DNA of 23,970 nucleotides from UBA4416 sp020846025 (GTDB lineage: Bacteria > Bacteroidota > Bacteroidia > B-17B0 > Aurantibacillaceae): positions 1-23,970 of the forward strand of contig CAUJDD010000072.1 of NCBI GenBank assembly GCA_963169295.1, written 5' to 3'. The position numbers were made by a program, and so were the translations under genes. This document shows positions 7,846 to 14,801 of this stretch, one piece after another (position 1 is the stretch's first letter; each line of letters starts with the position of its first letter). Under the pieces are notes generated by a model, which was not told where the DNA came from, made no database searches, and worked only from the letters and a program-made list of their open reading frames with translations.

Positions 7846-9735
7846 ATGTGCGGAATTGCTGGTATAGTAACTCAAGAACCCAATCAAGAAGCTAAGTATA
7901 GGCAAGCTATTCATAAAATGACTGATGCTATAAAGCATCGGGGACCAGATGCAGAAGGCATTTGGAATAATCAAAATGTTTTTTTAGGACATCGACGCTT
8001 ATCAATTATTGATTTGTCAGAATCGGGCAATCAGCCTTTTCTTTCACATGACGGTCGTTATATACTTATTTATAATGGTGAGTTATATAATTATAGAGAG
8101 TTAAAAATTGAGTTACAGGGAGCTCAACATGGCTCTAAGCATTTGCCTTATTTTTTTAAAACAGATACTGATACAGAGGTTATTCTAGCGGCGTATATTC
8201 GATGGGGCAAAGAGTGCCTTAATTATTTTAATGGGATGTTTGCTTTTTCAATTTGGGATAATTTAGAACAAAAATTGCTGATTGCTCGTGATAGAATGGG
8301 AATAAAACCATTGTATTATTATTTTAAAAATAACACCTTATTTTTTGCCTCCGAAATTAGAGCTTTAATGCAATCGGGACTTATAGATAAAAAGTTAAAT
8401 CAAACCTCTGTAGCCGAATATATACAATATAGTACGGTGCATTCACCAAATACCATTTTACAAAATGTTTTTATGCTTATGCCTGCACATGCTATGGAAT
8501 GGCATCAAAATGAGTTAAACATTTTTGAGTATTGGAATTGCAATAAATTTGCAAAATCATTAAAAGATTTATCATACAAAGAAACTTGTCAAAGAGTTAA
8601 TGAACTTCTAACTGCTTCAGTTGAGCGTAGATTGGTGGCAGATGTGCCTTTTGGTGCATTTTTATCTGGGGGCATTGATAGTAGTGCTATTGTTGGCTTA
8701 ATGAGTAAAGTGTCACAAGAAAAAGTAAGAACTTTTAATGTGAGTTTTGATGAAGGCGAGTTTTCGGAAGCTAAGTATGCCAAGCAAATTGCTCAGCGAT
8801 TTAATACAGAGCATCATGAAATAAAATTAACTCCCAATGATTTTTTAAAACAATTACCTGAGGCTTTGGAAGCTATAGATCACCCTAGTGGTGATGGAGC
8901 CAATAGCTATATTGTTTCTAAAGCTACTAAGGAGGCTGGAATTACTATGGCACTTTCTGGATTAGGGGGTGATGAGTTATTTGCTGGTTACGATATCTTT
9001 AAGCGTTTTTATGAATTAGAAAAAAAGTCGTGGATAAATGTTATTCCTGCAAAAGGCTTATTAGGCAAGGCACTTGCATTAAAGAAGAATTCTGTTCAAG
9101 GAGATAAGACATCGGAAATTTTAAACCTATCCACCATTAATGGATTAAATGCTTACCCTATAAATCGTAAATTATTTAATCAAAAAGATTTTACATCTAT
9201 TTTAACTTATAAAATTGATGATAACCAATTTATCTATCAATTAATTAAAAATAGTCAAACAGACCAACAACATATATTAAGTAGAGTTTCGTTGTATGAA
9301 ATAAAAACTTATATGCAAAATGTGTTGTTGCGTGATGCAGACCAAATGAGTATGGCATCGGCACTTGAAGTGAGAGTACCTTTTTTGGATTATCAATTAG
9401 TTCAGTTTGTATTAAGTGTACCAGACGAATATAAATATCCAAGTTCGCCAAAAAAATTATTAATTGATTCTTTAGGCGATTTATTACCTGGAGAGGTTGT
9501 TGACCGTCCTAAAATGGGATTTGTTTTGCCTTGGAAAAATTGGTTGAAACATGAATTAAAGCATTTCTGTGAGAAGAATATCGAGGAGTTTTCTGAGAGG
9601 AGTTTAGTGAATAAGCAAGCAATTACTGATTTATGGGCTCGCTTCTTAGCCAACGATTCAAAAGTAACGTGGAGTAGAGTATGGCATTTAGTTGTGTTAA
9701 ATAATTGGATAAATCAACATGGTGTAGAGGAGTAA
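7846..9735 (+). CDS. asnB: Asparagine synthetase (glutamine-hydrolysing)
   Basis: The 629-residue length and domain order are those of AsnB. The protein begins 'MCGIAGIV', so Cys2 is the glutaminase nucleophile once Met1 is removed, followed by 'IKHRGPDAEG', 'GHRRLSIIDLS' and 'YNGELYNYRELK' of the N-terminal Ntn amidotransferase domain. The synthetase domain has the ATP pyrophosphatase loop 'SGGIDSS' (from Ser274), then 'ALSGLGGDELFAGY' and 'ALEVRVPFLDYQLVQFV'. It makes asparagine (or an amide on another acid) from aspartate, glutamine and ATP. Its placement directly after a nucleotide-sugar enzyme and before an acetyltransferase is common in polysaccharide loci, where AsnB-like proteins may amidate a sugar acid rather than serve general asparagine supply. 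That alternative cannot be decided here. Confidence 0.95.
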   Translation: MCGIAGIVTQEPNQEAKYRQAIHKMTDAIKHRGPDAEGIWNNQNVFLGHRRLSIIDLSESGNQPFLSHDGRYILIYNGELYNYRELKIELQGAQHGSKHLPYFFKTDTDTEVILAAYIRWGKECLNYFNGMFAFSIWDNLEQKLLIARDRMGIKPLYYYFKNNTLFFASEIRALMQSGLIDKKLNQTSVAEYIQYSTVHSPNTILQNVFMLMPAHAMEWHQNELNIFEYWNCNKFAKSLKDLSYKETCQRVNELLTASVERRLVADVPFGAFLSGGIDSSAIVGLMSKVSQEKVRTFNVSFDEGEFSEAKYAKQIAQRFNTEHHEIKLTPNDFLKQLPEALEAIDHPSGDGANSYIVSKATKEAGITMALSGLGGDELFAGYDIFKRFYELEKKSWINVIPAKGLLGKALALKKNSVQGDKTSEILNLSTINGLNAYPINRKLFNQKDFTSILTYKIDDNQFIYQLIKNSQTDQQHILSRVSLYEIKTYMQNVLLRDADQMSMASALEVRVPFLDYQLVQFVLSVPDEYKYPSSPKKLLIDSLGDLLPGEVVDRPKMGFVLPWKNWLKHELKHFCEKNIEEFSERSLVNKQAITDLWARFLANDSKVTWSRVWHLVVLNNWINQHGVEE

Positions 9736-9774
9736 GATTGTGAATCTAATACTAGTAAGGTTTAACATTTTTCT

Positions 9775-9782
9775 TACATTTG
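9775..9782 (+). promoter_or_regulatory. Candidate -7 box (TACATTTG)
   Basis: TACATTTG matches TAnnTTTG and lies 29 bases before the ATG of the small membrane protein at 9812, in the 76-base gap after asnB. No convincing -33 element is seen at normal spacing. Confidence 0.35.
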
Positions 9783-9811
9783 TTTAATTTTTTTCTGACG
9801 AAATATTTAAG

Positions 9812-10213
9812 ATGAATTTTTGGCAACGCATTCGCTTTTTTTTAATAGGATTTATACCAGGATGTATTATTCTGATTTTTATTGTAACGAAAAAGGGTTG
9901 TACAAGTCCCAATGAGTTAAAAATATTGGAACTAAAACATCAACATTTGGAGCTTGGCGAGATGGCATCTTGTAAAATAAAGTGCCTGAACATGCCTGAA
10001 AAGGTTTTTCAAATTAATATACGCGATTTTAAAGTAAATTATGATCTGAGCGAAGTACATAAAAAACCTTATGGAGTTTATTATCTTCAAGCTATTGATA
10101 CAAAAAATGCAAAGTATGAAATGGCTGTTGAAGATAGAGATACAATTTCTTATATTAGTGATATTAAATTATTGGACACTTCCATTCCTTGCCAATGTGA
10201 TTCAATTAAATAA
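9812..10213 (+). CDS. Small single-pass membrane protein, DUF4258-like (uncertain)
   Basis: This 133-residue protein starts 'MNFWQRIRFFLIGFIPG'. One membrane segment covers residues ~7-26, followed by a basic 'TKKG' and a soluble remainder with several cysteines (Cys30, a 'CKIKC' pair, and 'CQC' near the end). The opening and layout resemble short flavobacterial proteins annotated DUF4258; I hold this only as a resemblance. No catalytic motif is visible. Its stop codon overlaps the start of the acetyltransferase (TAATG at 10211-10215), so the two are probably translationally coupled and functionally linked, perhaps at the inner membrane during glycan assembly. Confidence 0.8.
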   Translation: MNFWQRIRFFLIGFIPGCIILIFIVTKKGCTSPNELKILELKHQHLELGEMASCKIKCLNMPEKVFQINIRDFKVNYDLSEVHKKPYGVYYLQAIDTKNAKYEMAVEDRDTISYISDIKLLDTSIPCQCDSIK

Positions 10214-10773
10214 TGGAAACACGATTAAAAACTGATTTGTCAAAATACAATAATGATTGGTATAAAAAGGGTGGTAATCCTTTTAAAAGATTGCTATGGT
10301 ATATCATTAATGCTACATTCTTTAATTCGCCTTTTCCCATTATATCGGTAAAATGTTTTTTATTAAAAATGTTTGGAGCAAGGATTGGAAAACATGTGGT
10401 TATAAAGCCTTATGTAAATATTAAGTATCCTTGGAATTTAAGTGTTGGAAATTATGTTTGGATAGGAGAACGTGTATGGATAGATAACTTAGGATTTGTA
10501 GTCATACATGATAATTCTTGTGTTTCTCAAGGAGCCATGTTATTATGTGGTAATCATCATTATAAGAAATCTGCATTTGATTTAATAGTTGGTAATATTA
10601 CCATAGAAGAAGGTGCTTGGGTAGGTGCACAAGCCGTTGTTTGCCCAGGCGTTAAAGTAGGAAGTCATGCTGTACTTACAGTAAATAGTGTAGCTACCAC
10701 ACATTTATTACCATGGTCTATCTACCAGGGTAATCCAGCAGTTAAAATTAAAGACAGAATTATTAAATCATAA
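10213..10773 (+). CDS. WcaF-like hexapeptide-repeat acetyltransferase
   Basis: The 186 residues fit the colanic-acid WcaF acetyltransferase group of left-handed beta-helix enzymes. After an N-terminal 'LKTDLSKYNNDWYKKGGN' and a hydrophobic helical part comes the repeating [LIV]-G-x4 pattern: 'IGKHVVIKPYVNIKYPW', 'LSVGNYVWIGERVWID', then 'SQGAMLLCGNHHY', where the histidines fit the catalytic region, and 'GAWVGAQAVVCPGVKVGSH'. It ends with the usual 'PWSIYQGNPAVKIK'. Members transfer acetyl from acetyl-CoA to sugar hydroxyls or amino groups on exopolysaccharide precursors in the cytoplasm. The ATG overlaps the previous stop. A bidirectional terminator follows 60 bases downstream. Confidence 0.92.
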   Translation: METRLKTDLSKYNNDWYKKGGNPFKRLLWYIINATFFNSPFPIISVKCFLLKMFGARIGKHVVIKPYVNIKYPWNLSVGNYVWIGERVWIDNLGFVVIHDNSCVSQGAMLLCGNHHYKKSAFDLIVGNITIEEGAWVGAQAVVCPGVKVGSHAVLTVNSVATTHLLPWSIYQGNPAVKIKDRIIKS

Positions 10774-10832
10774 ACTCTCATTACAGATTTTCCTAATGCA
10801 TAATTTGGGGGCTAAAACTAATTAACTGAAAC

Positions 10833-10868
10833 AAAAAAACCTGTAATCGTTTGATTACAGGTTTTTTT
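10833..10868. terminator. Bidirectional intrinsic terminator between the acetyltransferase gene and tRNA-Lys
   Basis: A perfect 9-bp stem, CCTGTAATC / GATTACAGG (10840-10848 and 10853-10861), has a 4-base GTTT loop. It is flanked by seven A on the left and seven T on the right, so it can act on both strands: for the + strand acetyltransferase transcript and for the - strand tRNA transcript. Confidence 0.9.
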
Positions 10869-10870
10869 AG

Positions 10871-10943
10871 TGATCCCGCTGGGACTCGAACCCAGGACCC
10901 ATACATTAAAAGTGTATTGCTCTACCAGCTGAGCTACGGAATC
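10871..10943 (-). tRNA. tRNA-Lys (UUU anticodon)
   Basis: The reverse strand folds as a complete 73-base tRNA. The acceptor stem is GATTCCG paired with CGGGATC plus discriminator A. The D-arm is GCTC/GAGC. The anticodon stem ATACA/TGTAT holds the loop CTTTTAA with anticodon TTT. The variable loop is five bases. The T-arm is CTGGG/CCCAG with loop TTCGAGT. The 3' CCA is not encoded. The transcript would end at the adjacent bidirectional terminator. A strong promoter lies upstream at 10970-11000. A + strand reading frame running through this tRNA (from 10851) is not a gene. Confidence 0.97.
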
Positions 10944-10969
10944 TTAAAGAACTTTCCCTTTCGGGGTTG

Positions 10970-11000
10970 CAAATATATAAACCAAATTGTAACTCACAAA
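10970..11000 (-). promoter_or_regulatory. tRNA-Lys promoter (TTTG-N19-TATATTTG)
   Basis: On the minus strand TTTG (10997-11000) is followed by exactly 19 bases and TATATTTG (10970-10977). This is a full match to the Bacteroidota vegetative promoter pattern, about 27 bases before the 5' end of the mature tRNA. Confidence 0.75.
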
Positions 11001-11075
11001 ACTTTTTTCAACTTTTTTTTAATTTATTTACATCGCTTGATTTTACAAGCTTTTACCTTTATTTTTAACTCAATT

Positions 11076-11537
11076 ATGAGTGTTATTTTACAAATAAATT
11101 TATTAAAAGGATTGAACAATCTCTCATTTGGTGCTACAACACTAGATGCTGAAACCATTTTTGGGAAACCTGAAGAGGTACAAACCTTAGATGATCCCAT
11201 ACTAGAAATATCAAGCACTGTTTACCATTACTGGGACAAAGGTTTTTCATTATTCTTTGATAATAAAAACGCTAAAAAATTTAGTAGTGTAGAAATAGAT
11301 AATGATGAAACTTTATTGTTTTCAAAAAAGATATTTGATTTAAAGGAACAAGAACTAATAGATTTAATGAAACAACATCAGTTTACCTTATCAGACTCTG
11401 AAATACAAGAATGGGGCGAGAAACGATTAAGCTTTGATGAAGCAGGACTTGATTGTTATTTTGAACATCAACAACTTTCATCCATTAATTTTGGAGTGGT
11501 AGATGAGTATAACAATTTTGAATTTTTACCTAATTAA
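11076..11537 (+). CDS. Hypothetical soluble protein, 153 aa
   Basis: I do not recognise this family. The frame is open from 10851, but the upstream part runs through the tRNA and its leader, so the ATG at 11076 ('SVILQINLLKGLNNLSF') is the real start. The protein is acidic, has no signal peptide or membrane segment, and alternates short strands with helices: 'GATTLDAETIFGKPEEV', 'VYHYWDKGFSLFFD', 'FDLKEQELIDLMKQ' and 'WGEKRLSFDEAGLDCYFE'. The acidic, single-domain character with 'FSLFFD' and 'LDCYFE' strands is reminiscent of polymorphic-toxin immunity proteins, but no toxin gene is nearby and this is only an impression. A five-base inverted repeat GCTTG/CAAGC (11035-11050) lies in the upstream gap. 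kdnA follows 59 bases later under its own probable promoter. Confidence 0.75.
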   Translation: MSVILQINLLKGLNNLSFGATTLDAETIFGKPEEVQTLDDPILEISSTVYHYWDKGFSLFFDNKNAKKFSSVEIDNDETLLFSKKIFDLKEQELIDLMKQHQFTLSDSEIQEWGEKRLSFDEAGLDCYFEHQQLSSINFGVVDEYNNFEFLPN

Positions 11538-11549
11538 ACCGTATCTTTG
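11517..11549 (+). promoter_or_regulatory. kdnA promoter (TTTG-N21-TATCTTTG)
   Basis: TTTG at 11517-11520, inside the end of the upstream gene, is followed after 21 bases by TATCTTTG at 11542-11549, a full TAnnTTTG match 47 bases before the kdnA ATG. It should drive the kdnA-kdnB pair. Confidence 0.6.
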
Positions 11550-11596
11550 CTCCTCAAATTAACAAACAGAATTTAACTTTTAAACTTATAAAATTT

Positions 11597-12805
11597 ATGC
11601 CTGGAACAGAATTATTTGGCGCCGAAGAGCGTAAAGAAATTGAAGATGTATTGTCAACTGGAGTTCTTTTTCGATATAACCATGATGCACTTCGAAATAA
11701 TCATTGGAAAGCTAAAGATTTTGAAGCAGAAGTAAGAAAAATAACAGGTGCTAAGTTTGCTCATGCTATGAGTAGTGGAAGTACTGCGGTTGCCACTGCT
11801 TTAGCTGCTTCTGGAATTGGCGCAGGTGATGAGGTCATTGTCCCACCTTTTACTTTTATGGCAACTATAGAAGCCGTTTTATTTGTTGGAGCTTTACCTG
11901 TATTTGCCGAAATAGACGAAACCCTTTGTTTAAGTGCTGATGGTATAAAAAAAGCCATAACTCCTAAAACCAAAGGTGTTTGCTTAGTACACATGTGTGG
12001 TGGTATGGCCGACATGGATAGCATTATGAAGGTAATTAATGAACATCAACTTATTTTAGTTGAAGATGCTGGACAAGCCTTTGCGGCTTCATACAAAGGA
12101 ACTTATACAGGTTTGTTTGGTAAAGCCGGAAGTTATTCATTTGATTTTTTTAAAATAGCAACAGCTGGTGAAGGTGGCGTGTTGGTTACCAATGACGAAG
12201 AAACTTATAAAAAGGCAGATGTTTATAGTGATCACGGACACAATCATATTGGCGCATTACGCGGCATGGAAGAACATCCTTACTTAGGGTTTAATTATCG
12301 CATCTCCGAATTACACGCTGCTGTTGGTGTAGCTCAAACAAGAAGAGTTCCAGCTATTAAAGAACAAAACCGAAAAAATAAAGCTTACATGCAATCTTTA
12401 TTAGCTAAAACCGAAGGTATTTCGTTTTCTAAATTAGCAGACCCGGATGGTGACTCGGCGACATTTTTAAATATCATGTTACCTAACACCGATATTGCAC
12501 AACAAGTAGTAGATGATATGAAGGCTAATGGTGTAGCAGGTTTCGATTATTGGTTTAAAAATATGTATCACTTTATTAATCAATGGGACCATATTAAAGA
12601 ATTAAAAGCGGTATCTAAATTACCGATTCATATTTTAGGCGCTCCACAAGATTATAAAAAATTACAACTTCCAAAAACACAAGAAACCATTGGTCGTTTA
12701 ATCTCATTTGGTGTAAAATATAAGTGGACAGAAGATGATATGAAACAATTAGCTTCTAAAATTTCGGAAAGTGTCAATAAAGTGATGCAGTTAGTTAAAG
12801 CATAA
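11597..12805 (+). CDS. kdnA: 8-amino-3,8-dideoxy-manno-octulosonate (Kdo8N) aminotransferase, KdnA
   Basis: This is a 402-residue PLP enzyme of the DegT/DnrJ/EryC1/StrS class. Visible motifs are 'AMSSGSTAVATALAASG' (phosphate-binding region), 'GDEVIVPPFTFMATIEAV', 'LVEDAGQAFAASYKG' (the Asp that contacts the pyridine nitrogen) and 'SFDFFKIATAGEGG', in which Lys186 should form the Schiff base. The class has many substrates; the specific call rests on the gene 5 bases downstream, which looks like KdnB. In Shewanella oneidensis KdnB oxidises the C8 hydroxyl of Kdo and KdnA aminates it with glutamate, giving Kdo8N for lipopolysaccharide. The start 'MPGTELFGAEERKEI' is family-like. A different sugar aminotransferase role is possible if the pairing is misleading. 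Confidence 0.88.
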   Translation: MPGTELFGAEERKEIEDVLSTGVLFRYNHDALRNNHWKAKDFEAEVRKITGAKFAHAMSSGSTAVATALAASGIGAGDEVIVPPFTFMATIEAVLFVGALPVFAEIDETLCLSADGIKKAITPKTKGVCLVHMCGGMADMDSIMKVINEHQLILVEDAGQAFAASYKGTYTGLFGKAGSYSFDFFKIATAGEGGVLVTNDEETYKKADVYSDHGHNHIGALRGMEEHPYLGFNYRISELHAAVGVAQTRRVPAIKEQNRKNKAYMQSLLAKTEGISFSKLADPDGDSATFLNIMLPNTDIAQQVVDDMKANGVAGFDYWFKNMYHFINQWDHIKELKAVSKLPIHILGAPQDYKKLQLPKTQETIGRLISFGVKYKWTEDDMKQLASKISESVNKVMQLVKA

Positions 12806-12810
12806 GAAAT

Positions 12811-13893
12811 ATGTTACATAAAAATTTTAAAAATATTGATAAAGTAACCTTTGGTCGTGGTTGTTTTGCTCAATTAGAGGAAACTGTTGAACCAGTTCGC
12901 AAACTGAATAATCAATATTTTGTTTACATCGTAGATAATTATTTTAAAGGAAAATCTTTATCAAATCGTCTTCAAAATAAACCAGAAGATTTAATTTATT
13001 ATATAGATGTAGATCCACACGAACCAACAACTGAACAAATTGATACATTGCGTGATGAGATTTTAGCAAGTAAAGGATTACCAAGTGGTGTGATAGGAAT
13101 AGGAGGAGGAAGTATTATGGATATTGCTAAAGCCTTATCATTAATGCTTACCAATGAGGGTTCTTCTACTTTGTATCAAGGATTAAATTTAATAAAAAAA
13201 GAAGGCGTTTATCACTTAGGTGTGCCTACTATTTCTGGAACTGGTGCCGAAGTATCTATGACAGCAGTTTTAACAGGTCCCCAAAAAAAACTGGGTTTAA
13301 AATGCGATTGGACACCTTTTAATCAACTATTACTTGATCCAGAACTAATAGCTTCTGTGCCAACTGATTGGTGGTTTTATACGGGAATGGACACTTATAT
13401 TCATAGTATTGAAGCAGAAAATGGAATGTATAACAATGCGTTTAGTTTAGCATTTGGAGAACAATCTTTGCAACTGTGTCGTGAGGTTTATCTTGGCGAT
13501 AAGGCAGGTAGAAGTGCTGAAAATGATGATAAATTAATGGTAGCATCGTATATGGGCGGCTTAAGTTTATCGTATAGCGAAGTAGGTGTTTGTCATGCCT
13601 TAAGTTATGGCTTATCCAAAATTTTAGAGTATCGCCACTGTTATGCTAACTGTGTAGCTTTTCAACATCTTGGTGATATTTATAAAAAGGGACATGGTGA
13701 GTTTATGGATATGATTAAAAAACATAACATTATTCTTCCCCAAAATTTAAGTAAAGATTGGAGTGAAGAAACCATTACAGCTATGGCTCAGGTATCTTAC
13801 AACTTAACCCACATGTGGAATCATGCTTTTGGATTAGATTGGAAATCAAAAATTGATTTAGAGTATATGAAAGATTTATTTAGAAGAATGTAA
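12811..13893 (+). CDS. kdnB: 3-deoxy-manno-octulosonate 8-oxidase, KdnB (iron-type alcohol dehydrogenase family)
   Basis: The 360 residues have the layout of metal-dependent group III alcohol dehydrogenases: 'GIGGGSIMDIAKA' (96-108) for the nucleotide, 'GVPTISGTGAEVS', and a full metal-ligand set at Asp194, His198 ('GMDTYIH'), His262 ('VCHALSYGL') and His276 ('YRHCYANCVAF'). The N-terminus 'NFKNIDKVTFGRGCF', the phrase 'WFYTGMDTYIHSIEAENG' and the ending 'LFRRM' closely resemble Shewanella KdnB, which oxidises the C8 position of Kdo before amination by KdnA. The kdnA stop is 5 bases upstream, so the two are one operon. The product would be an aminated Kdo in lipopolysaccharide, which changes charge in the inner core. 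Confidence 0.88.
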   Translation: MLHKNFKNIDKVTFGRGCFAQLEETVEPVRKLNNQYFVYIVDNYFKGKSLSNRLQNKPEDLIYYIDVDPHEPTTEQIDTLRDEILASKGLPSGVIGIGGGSIMDIAKALSLMLTNEGSSTLYQGLNLIKKEGVYHLGVPTISGTGAEVSMTAVLTGPQKKLGLKCDWTPFNQLLLDPELIASVPTDWWFYTGMDTYIHSIEAENGMYNNAFSLAFGEQSLQLCREVYLGDKAGRSAENDDKLMVASYMGGLSLSYSEVGVCHALSYGLSKILEYRHCYANCVAFQHLGDIYKKGHGEFMDMIKKHNIILPQNLSKDWSEETITAMAQVSYNLTHMWNHAFGLDWKSKIDLEYMKDLFRRM

Positions 13894-13918
13894 TCATTTT
13901 TCTGAACAAAATATGTAA

Positions 13919-14794
13919 TTATTGTGCAATGGCTTCTTTAAAACCAACAGCACTCATACAAAACCAGCCTACTACTTTTATTTTATCATTAGTTTGATTA
14001 GTGATGTTAGTTTTTATGTTCTCTGGGCTGGTAGCAAATAAACCAGAGTTAGTAGTTTGTGTTTGAATTTGAGTTAAAAAATTAAATGTAATTAAATCAA
14101 TAGAATGAATTTCAACTCGACAGATATCATTTTGATTATATAGTTCTCCAAATGGGGTGATGCCACTCGCAATTGGATAGATAAAAGGGAAACCATCAGC
14201 TCCTTGTCCATAGGCTCCATCAGCAGCAATATTAATGTCAATGCCTTTATTAAAGAAAATGCCATTGCGATATGATTTTATCCAGTAGTAATCTACGGTG
14301 TCTCCAGGGATATCAAACCCTAAAAAAGAGAACTCATAACCTGGTTTTGCATTACTTAATCCGCCACCTTCTTTATATTCGCAAATTAAACTATCTACTT
14401 GTGTGGTACGATGTAAAGTTGATATTGAATTAAATTCGGTGCCTTTATAATTAACTACTAATTTGTATTGATGTCCTACTCTGCCTAAGGTGTCACCTGC
14501 TATTGGCGTGTAAATGTATTCACCATTATTATTATCTGTAAATGTGAAAGTTGTTGAACTCGTTAAATCAATGATACTTACACTTGCTCCTGTAATTACT
14601 GGATTACTTTTTTGACTAAAATAGTCGTCAGTGTAAGTGAGTTTTATTTTTTGTGGTGTTCGTAAATCATTCACAAAAGCATCAATTGTTATCATTGGCT
14701 CGCCTTTATCAAGTTTAACTTGTACTACATCTTCGCACGATGGTGTAATTATAACAATAACTATTAATGAGATATAATTTATAAGTTTTTTCAT
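13919..14794 (-). CDS. DUF4249 lipoprotein, partner of the TonB receptor
   Basis: This 291-residue protein has a lipoprotein signal peptide with lipobox 'TPSC' (Cys20). After this comes the DUF4249 opening: 'EPMITIDAFVNDLRTPQ', 'KLTYTDDYFSQ' and 'PVITGASVSIID', then a beta-rich body ending 'VVGWFCMSAV'. DUF4249 proteins are almost always encoded next to a TonB-dependent receptor with an N-terminal carboxypeptidase-like domain, as here (7 bases between genes, receptor first). They are presumed to be surface or periplasmic accessory lipoproteins; the ligand is unknown. Its end faces the kdnB gene with only 25 bases between the stops and no clear terminator. Confidence 0.88.
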   Translation of the reverse strand: MKKLINYISLIVIVIITPSCEDVVQVKLDKGEPMITIDAFVNDLRTPQKIKLTYTDDYFSQKSNPVITGASVSIIDLTSSTTFTFTDNNNGEYIYTPIAGDTLGRVGHQYKLVVNYKGTEFNSISTLHRTTQVDSLICEYKEGGGLSNAKPGYEFSFLGFDIPGDTVDYYWIKSYRNGIFFNKGIDINIAADGAYGQGADGFPFIYPIASGITPFGELYNQNDICRVEIHSIDLITFNFLTQIQTQTTNSGLFATSPENIKTNITNQTNDKIKVVGWFCMSAVGFKEAIAQ

Positions 14795-14801
14795 GTTACT
14801 A

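Noticed and set aside
10851..11075. N-terminal extension of the orphan protein
   Set aside because: It reads through the antisense of tRNA-Lys, its promoter and the terminator; the real start is ATG 11076.
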